Shown here one piece after another: positions 44,380 to 53,482 of a stretch of 64,000 nucleotides of DNA. Where the stretch lies: NCBI GenBank assembly GCA_947585745.1, contig CANPXF010000011.1:1-64000 (forward strand). The letters are read 5' to 3'. The first letter of the stretch is position 1. Each line of letters starts with the position of its first letter. Below the pieces are notes generated by a model that worked only from the letters and a program-made list of their open reading frames with translations, made no database searches and was not told the origin of the DNA. The stretch comes from an uncultured Clostridia bacterium. Lineage in GTDB: Bacteria > Bacillota > Clostridia > Oscillospirales > Acutalibacteraceae. The translations under genes were made by a program, and so were the position numbers.

Positions 44380-45519
44380 CTATAAAGCAACCAACGCTTT
44401 AAAGACAGTTGACACCACAGACGAAAACGTCATTTTTTCTATTGTATTTTTCGCCGTAATTTTACAGCTTTTTAAAAGTTCCTTGCCCGAATAGTAGTTA
44501 ACTTCACCAATAGTATCCCCCGCTTTTATCGGAGCTTGCAATTCTTTTTTGACTTTGCACTCCGTAACAAGCTTTTCGTCTGCTGTACGGCTTACTATCA
44601 TTGTGCCGGGCTTTTCGCAACGGAGAAACAGAGTGTCGCTCATTCCGCCCTTTACCTTGACGTTTTCGGTCGCTTTTTTAGGCAAGGTCAGTTTCTTCAC
44701 CGTGTAGTTTGCAAATCCGTAGTCGAGTAACGCGGCGCTGTCGGCAAAGCGAGAGGTTCCGCTGTCACATCCGAGAACAACGGAGATAAGTGAAAGTCCG
44801 TCACGCTGTGCGGTCGCGCTCATACAACAGCCAGCGTCATCGGTCGTGCCGGTCTTAAGTCCCGTTATTCCCTTATATGTCTTTAAAAGCTTATTTGTAT
44901 TGACAATCTGCGTCTTTCCTCCGCGCAGATTGTCAAGCCATATTGAAGTATAGTCGAAAATTTTCTTGTGAGTGATAAGCTCCGCCGACATAAGCGCCAC
45001 ATCGTAAGCAGACGTCAGGTGACCCTCCTCGTCAAGTCCGTTGCAGTTCTTAAAGGTCGTATCTTTCATTCCGAGTCTTTTCGCCTTTTTATTCATTTGA
45101 GCGACAAATGCCGTTTCGCTTCCGCTTATTGCTTCAGCCAAAACGACGGCGGCGTCATTTGCCGACGCCACGGCGGTCGCTTTAATCAGGTCGTCAACAG
45201 ACATCGTTTCGCCTTCCTCAAGCCATATGTCCGAGCCTCCCATAGACGCCGCGTGAGCAGAGGCTGAAAGAGTATCGGAAAGCTTTAATTTTCCGCTGTC
45301 TACAGCCTCCATAACAAGGAGCAACGTCATAACCTTTGTAACTGACGCGCAGGCGCGTTTTTCGTGGCTGTTTTTATCGGAGAGCACCTTTCGGCTGTTC
45401 GCCTCAATTAAAACCGCGGACGGCGCGCTCACATCGACGTTGCTTTTTGCGGATACTGCAATCGGAACCGACGCGGTTATCAGAATACATATAAATATTG
45501 ACACCAATTTTTTAAACAT
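44380..45519 (-). CDS. D-alanyl-D-alanine carboxypeptidase (S11, DacF-like)
   Basis: A 379-residue exported penicillin-binding protein that trims peptidoglycan stem peptides. Signal peptide, then SxxK in ACASVTKVM, SxN in ASANDAAVVLAEA, and KTG in TGLKTGTTDDAGCC, plus a PBP5-type C-terminal domain and a hydrophobic tail. The ribosome binding site GAGGTG is inside a terminator-like hairpin. Last gene of the ispD-ispF cluster; vegetative or sporulation role not decided. Confidence 0.92.
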   Translation of the reverse strand: MFKKLVSIFICILITASVPIAVSAKSNVDVSAPSAVLIEANSRKVLSDKNSHEKRACASVTKVMTLLLVMEAVDSGKLKLSDTLSASAHAASMGGSDIWLEEGETMSVDDLIKATAVASANDAAVVLAEAISGSETAFVAQMNKKAKRLGMKDTTFKNCNGLDEEGHLTSAYDVALMSAELITHKKIFDYTSIWLDNLRGGKTQIVNTNKLLKTYKGITGLKTGTTDDAGCCMSATAQRDGLSLISVVLGCDSGTSRFADSAALLDYGFANYTVKKLTLPKKATENVKVKGGMSDTLFLRCEKPGTMIVSRTADEKLVTECKVKKELQAPIKAGDTIGEVNYYSGKELLKSCKITAKNTIEKMTFSSVVSTVFKALVAL

Positions 45520-45522
45520 AAA

Positions 45523-45556
45523 AAACACCTCGTTCAAATATACGAACAAGGTGTTT
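45523..45556 (-). terminator. Hairpin after ispF that contains the dacF-like gene's RBS
   Basis: AAACACCTTGTTC pairs with GAACGAGGTGTTT (one G-U) around an eight-base loop. On the reverse strand the 3' arm holds GAGGTG and is followed by TTTTTTATG, where the ATG starts the carboxypeptidase. It is both a terminator shape and an RBS-sequestering hairpin, as at 6470-6493. Confidence 0.75.
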
Positions 45557-45567
45557 ATTTTATACAT

Positions 45568-46044
45568 TTATAAAATATTATTTATAAGGCAGACCGCGTG
45601 AGCCGAAATTCCCTCTCCCGAACCTGTAAAGCCGAGCTTTTCCTCTGTTGTCGCCTTTACGCTTACCTTTGATATGTCAATTTTACAGGCGTCAGCGATG
45701 TTCCCGCGCATTGAAATTATGTAATCCTTGAGCTTAGGTTTCTGAGCAATTACAGTTGAGTCTATGTTCTCAATATAATAGCCGTTCTTTTCAAGCGCGG
45801 CGCGCACCTCTTTTAAGAGCAAAATGCTGTCGGCGCCCTTAAAGCGTTCATCGGTATCGGGAAACAGTTTTCCTATGTCGCCGAGAGCCGCCGCTCCGAG
45901 CAACGCGTCCATAACGGCGTGCAAAAGCACGTCAGCGTCGCTGTGTCCGAGCAGGCCCTTCTCATACGGAATGTCAACCCCTCCCAAAATCAACCTCCTG
46001 TTTTCTGTTAATTTATGTACGTCATAGCCGTGTCCTATTCTCAT
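45568..46044 (-). CDS. ispF: 2-C-methyl-D-erythritol 2,4-cyclodiphosphate synthase
   Basis: 158 residues, normal length, with metal-binding YDVHKL and [20 protein letters not shown] and the C-terminal [13 protein letters not shown]. Fifth enzyme of the MEP isoprenoid pathway. Two bases after ispD, so co-translated. Confidence 0.97.
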   Translation of the reverse strand: MRIGHGYDVHKLTENRRLILGGVDIPYEKGLLGHSDADVLLHAVMDALLGAAALGDIGKLFPDTDERFKGADSILLLKEVRAALEKNGYYIENIDSTVIAQKPKLKDYIISMRGNIADACKIDISKVSVKATTEEKLGFTGSGEGISAHAVCLINNIL

Positions 46045-46046
46045 TT

Positions 46047-46745
46047 TTACAGCCTTTCCTCTTTTAAAATACTTTTTGCAAGCTTAATATCGTTTTTAGT
46101 CGTCAGCTTAATGTTAGTTTCGCTTCCGATAACTATTTTTATCTTTTCACCGATATTTTCAACAAGCTTGCAATCGTCTGTTACGGGTTCTTTATTCTTC
46201 CTTGCGTATTCAAGGGCTTTGAGATAAATATTTTTTTCAAATACCTGCGGAGTCTGAACCGCCCGCAGGGTACTCCTTACGGGAGTTGAAACAATCTCAT
46301 CGTTTTCGTTTACAACCTTAATAGTGTCAGTTACAAAAGTTGCCAAAACGGCAGAGCCGTTTTCAACAGCGCAGGAAACAACCCTTTTAATATCATCTTG
46401 GCTTATAAGCGGCCGCGCTCCGTCGTGAATGGCAAAATGCGTAGTCCTTTCATCACATTTCAAAATACCGTTGCAAACGCTTTCGTCGCGCGTTAAACCG
46501 CCCGAAGCGACAGACCTTATCTTTTTGAAATTTTTTTGCAGAACAATATCTTCAATCCGTTTTCTGTCGCAGTCACGGCAAACCACAACAACGCTGTCAA
46601 TCACGCTTGACCTTTCAAAGGCACTGAGCGTGCGGGCGATAACGGGTTCACCGTTAAGGTCGATAAACTGCTTGCTTATTTTAAGTCCCATTCGGGTGGA
46701 ATTTCCTGCGGCAACTACAACCGCGCTTACAAAACAATTTTTCAT
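46047..46745 (-). CDS. ispD: 2-C-methyl-D-erythritol 4-phosphate cytidylyltransferase
   Basis: About 232 residues with the nucleotidyltransferase loop [32 protein letters not shown] and VTDDCKLVE. Third MEP-pathway enzyme. The ATG follows the preceding stop as TGAGTATG, so translation is coupled; no separate RBS is clear. Confidence 0.96.
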   Translation of the reverse strand: MKNCFVSAVVVAAGNSTRMGLKISKQFIDLNGEPVIARTLSAFERSSVIDSVVVVCRDCDRKRIEDIVLQKNFKKIRSVASGGLTRDESVCNGILKCDERTTHFAIHDGARPLISQDDIKRVVSCAVENGSAVLATFVTDTIKVVNENDEIVSTPVRSTLRAVQTPQVFEKNIYLKALEYARKNKEPVTDDCKLVENIGEKIKIVIGSETNIKLTTKNDIKLAKSILKEERL

Positions 46746-46747
46746 AC

Positions 46748-47254
46748 TCAACCAAACAGAGATTTTATAAACGCGGTTATAAAATCGGTTCCGTAAATTA
46801 CTAATGCTAAAACGATGATAAAAAGCAAGGCGGTTAAAATCCTTACAAACGTACGTTTTGCGCGTGACATATCTTCAATTTCTTCTTCCGATTGGCTTTC
46901 GGGAGCTTCGTCAACAATTTCTGCGCCTTCAATTTCAATCGCGCCGATTCCCACGGCGACATCATACGCCTTTTCATATAGCTCATATGGTACTAAAATA
47001 TCAAAACTGTCAAAATCCATTCCCGTTACGACCTGTGAATTTGCGCTTACCATATGGCGTGTATAAACGCTCGGAATACCGCTGTCGGACAATGCCGCCT
47101 GAACACGGTCGCGCTCCAAAACATCTCCGCTGCAAAGATAAACCGACGTTGTTTTGTCCTCAACGGCTTTAAGAGCTTTATTTTTACAGCCCGTACAGGT
47201 GCAGTTTGTATCCTCGTCATTATAAAGCTTTTTACATTTCGGACAGTATTTCAC
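46748..47254 (-). CDS. Zinc-ribbon, DUF2007-like membrane protein
   Basis: About 168 residues: an N-terminal zinc ribbon (YCPKCKK, CTCTGCK), a middle domain like DUF2007 signal-transducing proteins (YLCSGDVLERDRVQAALSDSGIP, FDILVPYELYEKAYDV), an acidic linker and one C-terminal helix (FVRILTALLFIIVLALVIYG). The start is a GTG with AAGGGGG upstream. First gene of the ispD-ispF cluster. Function unknown. Confidence 0.7.
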   Translation of the reverse strand: MKYCPKCKKLYNDEDTNCTCTGCKNKALKAVEDKTTSVYLCSGDVLERDRVQAALSDSGIPSVYTRHMVSANSQVVTGMDFDSFDILVPYELYEKAYDVAVGIGAIEIEGAEIVDEAPESQSEEEIEDMSRAKRTFVRILTALLFIIVLALVIYGTDFITAFIKSLFG

Positions 47255-47275
47255 AAAACAAGCCCCCTTGTGCAA

Positions 47276-47499
47276 TGCTTAATTTAATGAAATTATACCA
47301 AAGGGAGCGATTTTTTTCAAGAGGATAACAAAGGACATAAACTAATGTCGGAAAGACAGCTTGAAACAAAAACTATCTTCCCGGCATAATCCATATTAAA
47401 TCGTATATCATTTTTTTACTAAACATCGGTCAAATCACATCATAATTTCCGTATGATATTTAGCAGACTTACTGCTTATCCATCTGAAATTGAGATTTT
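47276..47499 (-). promoter_or_regulatory. Promoter region of the ispD cluster
   Basis: On the reverse strand TTGAAA (47315-47320) and TATAAT (47292-47297) have a 17-base spacer. The rest of this gap, up to the end of dpaB, has no ORF or clear repeat. Confidence 0.65.
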
Positions 47500-48072
47500 C
47501 TACATAAAAATAGGCTGATACTGTTCTCCTTTAAGCGTTTTCTCAACACATTCTGGTATCAATTCAAAATGACCGACAAGAGATTTAGGCTTGTTCACAT
47601 AATCGTCCTGACTCATAGGAACAAAATAAATATTTTTGGTATTTAAAAGCCTGCCGATATTTTGAGCGGAGGCTCCGAGCCCGTCGTTTGTCGCAACGCA
47701 GAGCAATACGGGACGGTTTATGCGAAGATGTGATTTTACAGCCATTGACACGGCGCTGTCGGTAAGGCCTAAAGAAAGCTTGGCTATAGTATTTCCAGTA
47801 CAGGGCGCCACAACGATTAAATCGCACATTTTCTTAGGACCTATAGGCTCCGCGCCGCATATTGAGCTTATCACTTCATTTCCCGTTATGTTTTCAATTT
47901 TATCTATAAAATCCCGGGCAAGTCCAAAACGCGTGTCTGTTGACGCCGCTGTTTCGGACATTATGGGAATAACATTATAACCGTCTGTTTTTAGCCTTTC
48001 AATTTGAGAAATTGTTTTTGAAAAGGTACAAAACGAACCGCAAACAGCATATCCTATATCCGCTTTCGCCAA
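47500..48072 (-). CDS. dpaB: Dipicolinate synthase subunit B
   Basis: A 190-residue flavoprotein-fold protein (SpoVFB): GYAVCGSFCTFSKTISQIERL, VVAPCTGNTIAKLSLGLTDS and IYFVPMSQDDYVNKP. With DpaA it makes dipicolinic acid in the mother cell for spore cores. The start is a TTG with AAGGAGG seven bases upstream, overlapping the end of dpaA. Its presence marks a spore former. Confidence 0.94.
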   Translation of the reverse strand: MAKADIGYAVCGSFCTFSKTISQIERLKTDGYNVIPIMSETAASTDTRFGLARDFIDKIENITGNEVISSICGAEPIGPKKMCDLIVVAPCTGNTIAKLSLGLTDSAVSMAVKSHLRINRPVLLCVATNDGLGASAQNIGRLLNTKNIYFVPMSQDDYVNKPKSLVGHFELIPECVEKTLKGEQYQPIFM

Positions 48073-48911
48073 CTGTATTCCTCCTTAATGATAGTTAAGA
48101 CGGTGTCTGCTATGATTTTACCCGCCGACAAAGGAGAGTATTTTCCCGGAAGCGCGGAGGCTAAAAACGCCGTGTAGCCGAGCCTGTCGGCAACGTCAAA
48201 ATCCACTCCTCCCGGATAAGAGGATAAATCTATTATAAGAGTATCAAAATCGCTGTTTTCGAGAATATTTTTGTCAATAACAAGTGCGTCAGCGGTATTA
48301 AAAACTATATCGTAATCGGAAATTGATTTTATTTCGGAGGTATTTACCGCTTTGTTTCCGTCAGACTTTATATAGGCGGAATTAACCGAACTGCGTGTCG
48401 CGACGGTTACGTCCGCGTTAAGCGCTTTAAGCATTTTAGAAAGGATTTTTCCGATTCTTCCGTATCCTATTACGAGAATTTTCGCTCCGAAAATTGTTCC
48501 CTCGTAGCTTTTAACAGCAACTCCCACCGCGCCCTCGGCAGTAGGAAGAGCGTTTTGTACTGCAAAGTCCTCGCGTTTTAGTAAATCAACCGCGTTTACT
48601 CCTTTAAGAGAACCTGCCTTACCCATAAAAACAGGCTTTTCGGAAAGCTTTTTTATAAGCTTATCATCTATTTTTATTTCTTTTTCAGAAAAATTACAGG
48701 GAATAATGTCGCCTTTAACTCCCGTAACGGGAAGAATGTAAATATCGCCCGCGTTTAACGCTGTATCCAAATCCACAAGCTCAAGCGCGCCGTAGCTTTC
48801 AAGCGAATCAAATCCCGAGAGCAAAACGCGAAAGCCGTAATCGGAAAACGCCTTCGCGCAGAAAAGCTGGCGTTTATCTCCGCCTATTAAAGCTATAGTA
48901 TCAAGTTTCAT
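48054..48911 (-). CDS. dpaA: Dipicolinate synthase subunit A
   Basis: A 285-residue protein (SpoVFA) with an N-terminal domain IALIGGDKRQLFCAKAFSDYG and a Rossmann domain ILVIGYGRIGKILSKMLKAL. It oxidises a dihydrodipicolinate-derived precursor to dipicolinic acid together with DpaB. The ATG has AAGGTG six bases upstream. In Bacillus, asd and dapG follow; they do not here. Confidence 0.94.
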   Translation of the reverse strand: MKLDTIALIGGDKRQLFCAKAFSDYGFRVLLSGFDSLESYGALELVDLDTALNAGDIYILPVTGVKGDIIPCNFSEKEIKIDDKLIKKLSEKPVFMGKAGSLKGVNAVDLLKREDFAVQNALPTAEGAVGVAVKSYEGTIFGAKILVIGYGRIGKILSKMLKALNADVTVATRSSVNSAYIKSDGNKAVNTSEIKSISDYDIVFNTADALVIDKNILENSDFDTLIIDLSSYPGGVDFDVADRLGYTAFLASALPGKYSPLSAGKIIADTVLTIIKEEYSWRKRI

Positions 48912-49095
48912 ATCAAACACCTTTTTGGGATATATGACATAATATGAAATTAAGCAAAAGTTGTGAAAGCAAATCAAACGTAAATGTTAGTTATGAAACT
49001 TTCCCTGTCTGAAAAATATAAAACCTTTATAAAAATATAGAAAGAAAAGTTTAAACGGATTTTAAAAGGAATTGTATAGTCTTAAGCGCAGACAT

Positions 49096-49125
49096 AAAAA
49101 GAGGTTGCAATCGCAACCTCTTTTT
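49096..49125 (-). terminator. Terminator of rny
   Basis: Stem AAAAAGAGGTTGC/GCAACCTCTTTTT with a four-base loop. Confidence 0.9.
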
Positions 49126-49145
49126 AAAATGTTAAATTTATTTTA

Positions 49146-50699
49146 TTATTTTGCAAAATCAACCGCTCTTGCCTCGCGGATAATATTTACTTTAATCTGT
49201 CCGGGATATTCGAGGTCCTCCTCGATTTTTTTACATATTTCTCTTGCAAGCGGAACCATACGCTCATCGTTAACAACCTCGGGCTTAACCATAATGCGTA
49301 TCTCTCTGCCCGCCTGAATAGCGTATGAGCTTTCAACTCCGTCAAACGAAGACGCAACCTCCTCGAGCTTTTGAAGCCGTTTAATGTAATTTTCAAGATT
49401 TTCACGTCTTGCGCCCGGACGCGCCGCCGAAATAGCGTCTGCCGCCTGAACAATGCAGGCAACTACCGTCTTAGCCTCAACGTCGCCGTGGTGAGCCTGG
49501 ATTGCGTGAATAACCGCGTCGCTCTCCTTATATTTGCGGGCAACCTCAACGCCGAGCTCGACGTGGCTTCCCTCCATCTCGTGGTCGAGCGCCTTACCGA
49601 TGTCGTGTAAAAGTCCCGCGCGCTTTGCAACAGTCGGGTCAAGTCCGAGTTCAGACGCAATCATACCCGAAATGTACGCTACCTCCAAGCTGTGGTCTAA
49701 AACATTCTGACCGTAGCTTGTGCGGTATCTTAACTTACCGAGCAGTTTAACAAGCTCGGGATGTATTCCTCTGATACCTGTATCCAGAACCGCCCTCTCG
49801 CCTGCCTGTTTAATTTTTGAATTAACCTCACGGCGGGCTTTGTCTATAGTTTCCTCAATTCTCGCGGGGTGAATACGTCCGTCGGAAATGAGTTTTTCCA
49901 AAGCGACCCTTGCGATTTCACGTCTTACCGGCTCAAAGCTCGAAAGCGTTATAGCCTCGGGAGTATCGTCAATAATAAGGTCAACGCCCGTAGCGTTTTC
50001 AATAGCGCGGATATTTCTGCCCTCTCGTCCGATAATTCTTCCCTTCATTTCATCATTGGGAAGCGCTACGACAGAAACCGTAGCCTCCGAAACCTGGTCG
50101 GCCGCCAGACGCTGGATTGAGAGGGAAATAATCTTGCGCGCGAGCTTTTCGCTGTCGTCCTTTAACTGCTCCTCATACTCAAGAATTTTTACGCTCTTTT
50201 CGTGTGAAAGCTCCTCGTCAAGCTGTTCAAGCAAATACGTCTTAGCCTGGTCGGCTGTATAGCCCGAAATTCTCTCAAGCATTTCAAACTGGCTCTTTTT
50301 GACCTGTTCAACCTCGGCTACCTTAGCCTCCGCCTCTTTTAATTTTTTACTTACTTTTTCTTCCTTTCGCTCAAGATTATTCATCTTTCGGTCAAGGTTT
50401 TCTTCTTTTTGCTGAATACGTCTTTCCTGACGCTGTACTTCTCTTCTGCGGTCTGAAAGTTCTTTTTCACTTTCATTGCGCAGACGGTGGACTTCATCCT
50501 TACCCTCAAGAATAGCCTCCTTTTTCTTAGCTTCAGCGGTTTTCATCGCCTCGGAAACTATCTTGTTAGCCTCTTTTTCAGCACTGCCGATTTGCTTTTC
50601 CGCAACATTTTTACGGTATGCTATACCAATAAATACGCCCAAAAAACCGCAGACTACCGCGGCGGCAACAATACTAATAACTGCAATTAATATCGGCAT
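49146..50699 (-). CDS. rny: Ribonuclease Y
   Basis: A 517-residue membrane-bound endoribonuclease that starts mRNA decay. N-terminal helix (about 3-22), long Glu/Lys/Arg-rich coiled coil (about 30-180), KH domain ([15 protein letters not shown]) and HD domain ([25 protein letters not shown]). The start is the ATG with AGGAGG seven bases upstream. Own promoter and terminator. Confidence 0.97.
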   Translation of the reverse strand: MPILIAVISIVAAAVVCGFLGVFIGIAYRKNVAEKQIGSAEKEANKIVSEAMKTAEAKKKEAILEGKDEVHRLRNESEKELSDRRREVQRQERRIQQKEENLDRKMNNLERKEEKVSKKLKEAEAKVAEVEQVKKSQFEMLERISGYTADQAKTYLLEQLDEELSHEKSVKILEYEEQLKDDSEKLARKIISLSIQRLAADQVSEATVSVVALPNDEMKGRIIGREGRNIRAIENATGVDLIIDDTPEAITLSSFEPVRREIARVALEKLISDGRIHPARIEETIDKARREVNSKIKQAGERAVLDTGIRGIHPELVKLLGKLRYRTSYGQNVLDHSLEVAYISGMIASELGLDPTVAKRAGLLHDIGKALDHEMEGSHVELGVEVARKYKESDAVIHAIQAHHGDVEAKTVVACIVQAADAISAARPGARRENLENYIKRLQKLEEVASSFDGVESSYAIQAGREIRIMVKPEVVNDERMVPLAREICKKIEEDLEYPGQIKVNIIREARAVDFAK

Positions 50700-50917
50700 T
50701 TTGACACCTCCTTGATTTAATGATTCCAAAACTTTCATTCTAACATAAAATCAAACTCGGTGCCGTTAGAAAGATATTAAATTGTAACAATATTTTGAAC
50801 ACAAATGTGGAAGAGTATAAGCTAATTACAAAATATCTATAAATAACGGCTCTTTCGAGTCTGATTAAAAAATTTGAACCCTAAAGGCTCTCGGTATGTC
50901 GTCATACATACACATAT

Positions 50918-50946
50918 ATGATAACTTATTCCCGTCAAAATGTCAA
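50918..50946 (-). promoter_or_regulatory. Promoter of rny
   Basis: On the reverse strand TTGACA (50941-50946) and TATCAT (50918-50923) with a 17-base spacer; about 215 bases of leader without an ORF precede the gene. Confidence 0.65.
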
Positions 50947-51047
50947 GAAAATAATCTTAACGCGGTAGAAAGTTTGTCATCTTTTTATCACAAATGTTAT
51001 GAGATTTGTTTAATTGGTAAAATTTTCAGTTAAATTACGTTTTGGAC

Positions 51048-51076
51048 TTGCATTTATTATAAAAATACAATATAAT
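51048..51076 (+). promoter_or_regulatory. Promoter of gap
   Basis: TTGCAT (51048-51053) and TATAAT (51071-51076) with a 17-base spacer, 36 bases before the ATG. Confidence 0.7.
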
Positions 51077-51112
51077 GGGTATGATAAAAAAATAACAGGA
51101 GGAATTTTTATT

Positions 51113-52150
51113 ATGTCAGTAAAAGTTGCTATTAATGGTTTCGGCCGTATCGGTCGTCTTGCATTCAGACAAATGTTTGGTGCAGAGGGTTATGATGTTG
51201 TTGCTATCAACGACCTCACAAAGCCCTCAATGCTCGCTCATCTTCTTAAATACGATACAGCTCAGAGAGGTTACTGCGGTACTATCGGTCAGAACCTTCA
51301 CACTGTAGACGCTGATGACGAGGCTAACACAATTACAGTAGACGGTAAAACACTTAAAATTTATGCAGAGGCTGACGCTTCCAAGCTTCCTTGGGGCGAA
51401 ATCGGCGTAGACGTTGTGCTCGAGTGCACAGGCTTCTACTGCTCAAAGGCTAAGAGCCAGGCTCATATTGACGCAGGCGCTAAGAAGGTTGTTATTTCCG
51501 CTCCCGCGGGCAACGACCTTAAAACTGTCGTATTCTCCGTTAACGAGGATGTCCTCACAGCTGATGACAAAATCATCTCCGCCGCTTCCTGCACAACGAA
51601 CTGCCTCGCTCCTATGGCTGATACTCTTAACAAGTATGCGGAAATTCAGAGCGGTATTATGAGCACAATCCACGCTTACACAGGAGACCAGATGATTCTT
51701 GACGGTCCTCACAGAAAGGGCGACCTCAGAAGAGCGCGCGCAGGCGCTTCCAACATAGTTCCTAACTCAACAGGCGCGGCTAAAGCTATCGGTCTTGTAA
51801 TTCCCGAGTTAAACGGAAAGCTCATCGGTTCCGCACAGCGTGTTCCTGTTCCCACAGGTTCAACAACAATTCTTACAGCAGTTGTTAAGGGCAAGAACGT
51901 GACAGTTGAGGGCATTAACGCCGCTATGAAGGCCGCCGCTTCAGACAGCTACGGCTACAACGAGGATCCTATCGTTTCTTCAGATATTATCGGTATGACA
52001 TACGGTTCACTCTTTGACGCTACACAGACAATGGTAGCTCCTATCGGCGATGACCTCTATGAAGTGCAGGTTGTTTCCTGGTACGACAACGAAAACAGCT
52101 ACACAAGCCAGATGGTTCGTACAATCAAATACTTCGCTGAATTAGGCTGA
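51113..52150 (+). CDS. gap: Glyceraldehyde-3-phosphate dehydrogenase (glycolytic)
   Basis: A 345-residue NAD-dependent enzyme: [15 protein letters not shown], catalytic Cys in [19 protein letters not shown], and [14 protein letters not shown]. It oxidises glyceraldehyde-3-P to 1,3-bisphosphoglycerate. The start is the ATG after AGGAGG. Codon use is strongly biased, as in a highly expressed gene. Monocistronic. Confidence 0.97.
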   Translation: MSVKVAINGFGRIGRLAFRQMFGAEGYDVVAINDLTKPSMLAHLLKYDTAQRGYCGTIGQNLHTVDADDEANTITVDGKTLKIYAEADASKLPWGEIGVDVVLECTGFYCSKAKSQAHIDAGAKKVVISAPAGNDLKTVVFSVNEDVLTADDKIISAASCTTNCLAPMADTLNKYAEIQSGIMSTIHAYTGDQMILDGPHRKGDLRRARAGASNIVPNSTGAAKAIGLVIPELNGKLIGSAQRVPVPTGSTTILTAVVKGKNVTVEGINAAMKAAASDSYGYNEDPIVSSDIIGMTYGSLFDATQTMVAPIGDDLYEVQVVSWYDNENSYTSQMVRTIKYFAELG

Positions 52151-52170
52151 TAACTGAATAAAATACTTTT

Positions 52171-52217
52171 CCACCGCAGGAGATGCAATTATGTTTGCCC
52201 TCCTGCGGTGGTTTTTT
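52171..52217 (+). terminator. Terminator of gap
   Basis: CCACCGCAGGA/TCCTGCGGTGG with a 19-base loop and TTTTTT run. Confidence 0.9.
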
Positions 52218-52333
52218 ATATAATTTTTACAGTATATATTTTTATAATCACTTATTTAAGGTACCCAAAAAGCTAACCGCCTTTTCGTGTGATTTGAACA
52301 AATAATATCCGTAATTTTTATGAAGTTTTTTTA

Positions 52334-52361
52334 TTGATATTTAATTTCACGATGATATAAT
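52334..52361 (+). promoter_or_regulatory. Promoter of the DUF5412 lipoprotein gene
   Basis: TTGATA (52334-52339) and TATAAT (52356-52361) with a 16-base spacer. Confidence 0.6.
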
Positions 52362-52401
52362 TATGATAATAATTCACTTTTAATATAATGAGGTAAAGAT
52401 T

Positions 52402-52827
52402 ATGAAAAAACTTATTTTTTTACCATTGTCAATAGCTGTTTTCATTGTTTTGCTTGGTGGTTGCCAATTTTTATCTCTGCCTCTGCCCGAGGGAGAGTAT
52501 ATTAAGTCGGTTTCTTCTCCCAATAATGCATATATTGTTAAGGCATATTTATGTGCAAATGGCGCGACGGATGCTGATTCTGTCAGATGTGAAGTTATTG
52601 AAACATCGACACGTAGATGCAGAAATATATTTTGGCAACATCAAAGAAATGATGTAGAAATAAAATGGATAAATAACACCGTTGTAAGTATAGATGATAT
52701 TAAGCTTGATATGGAGAATAACGAGTATTATGATTGGAGAGAATACTATTCAATTGATAACGATGCTGAATACTGGGACAAGTATTTTGCTGATGAAGAT
52801 TTAGATAATGAAGATTTATTAGAATAA
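52402..52827 (+). CDS. DUF5412-like lipoprotein
   Basis: A 141-residue protein with a lipoprotein signal peptide (IVLLGGCQF, lipid Cys at about 22). The domain reads SPNNAYIVKAYLCANGAT and NDVEIKWINNTVVSIDDIKLDM, matching DUF5412 proteins of unknown role. The end is very acidic (DEDLDNEDLLE). GAGGT lies upstream of the ATG. Monocistronic. Confidence 0.75.
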   Translation: MKKLIFLPLSIAVFIVLLGGCQFLSLPLPEGEYIKSVSSPNNAYIVKAYLCANGATDADSVRCEVIETSTRRCRNIFWQHQRNDVEIKWINNTVVSIDDIKLDMENNEYYDWREYYSIDNDAEYWDKYFADEDLDNEDLLE

Positions 52828-52875
52828 ATTAAATATTTATATTTGATAAAACATACATTGCCTGCAAATTATTAA

Positions 52876-53025
52876 AAAACGTGTAAAGCTGTTACTTTTA
52901 TAACTGACAAAACGAAAGAGTATATCCTGCCGTCTGAAAACTATTGCAGAGTTGAATACTGCAATTTGCAGGGTAGAACATTTATTTTTAGCGAAGGAAA
53001 TTTTAAAGAGAAATTTACATTTTAA
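52876..53025 (+). pseudogene. Possible gene remnant without a start
   Basis: An open stretch of 49 codons after an in-frame stop, with no ATG, GTG or TTG plus RBS at its head, reads TDKTKEYILPSENYCRVEYC and ends in FKEKFTF. Composition looks coding. It may be the end of a deleted lipoprotein-type gene. Confidence 0.35.
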
Positions 53026-53403
53026 AAATATCTTCCTTTTTGCAGTTATCATCTGAATTTCAATGAGATTAGACGGTATATAACAACGCTTTATTAAAAA
53101 TATACATTTTATATAATTAATATCATTTTTACAAACAACAACTCCCGCGATTTTTAATCGCGGGAGTTGTTGTGTTCCTATATATGCAAAGTAAAACTTG
53201 AAATCTTATTAAGAATAAATAAAGCGGTTGTGAAAATCATAAATTTGATTTTATTTAAAACTGCTTTCACTATAGTAGTGTCAGAAAAGCTGAAAAAAGT
53301 TTCAAAATTTATCAAAAAATATATTTTTCTCACTAAGCACCTATATTTTATATATTTTTAATAAAAATTTGAATAAAAAATGTTCTTTATTTTATATTTT
53401 TAC
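53026..53403. other. Non-coding gap before the glycogen genes
   Basis: Very AT-rich DNA without a convincing ORF. It contains the strong hairpin listed at 53136-53172 and otherwise nothing I can identify. Confidence 0.4.
53136..53172. terminator. Perfect 17-bp hairpin
   Basis: CAACAACTCCCGCGATT pairs fully with AATCGCGGGAGTTGTTG around a TTT loop. Neither strand has a good U run, so it may be a terminator or an RNA stabiliser. Confidence 0.55.
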
Positions 53404-53432
53404 TTGAATTTGCTAATAATATTTGATATTAT
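53404..53432 (+). promoter_or_regulatory. Promoter of glgB
   Basis: TTGAAT (53404-53409) and TATTAT (53427-53432) with a 17-base spacer, 50 bases before the ATG. Confidence 0.65.
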
Positions 53433-53482
53433 ATATTGTGTATATATGTTATTTTTTGGAAATCCATCAAAGGAGGCGGACT

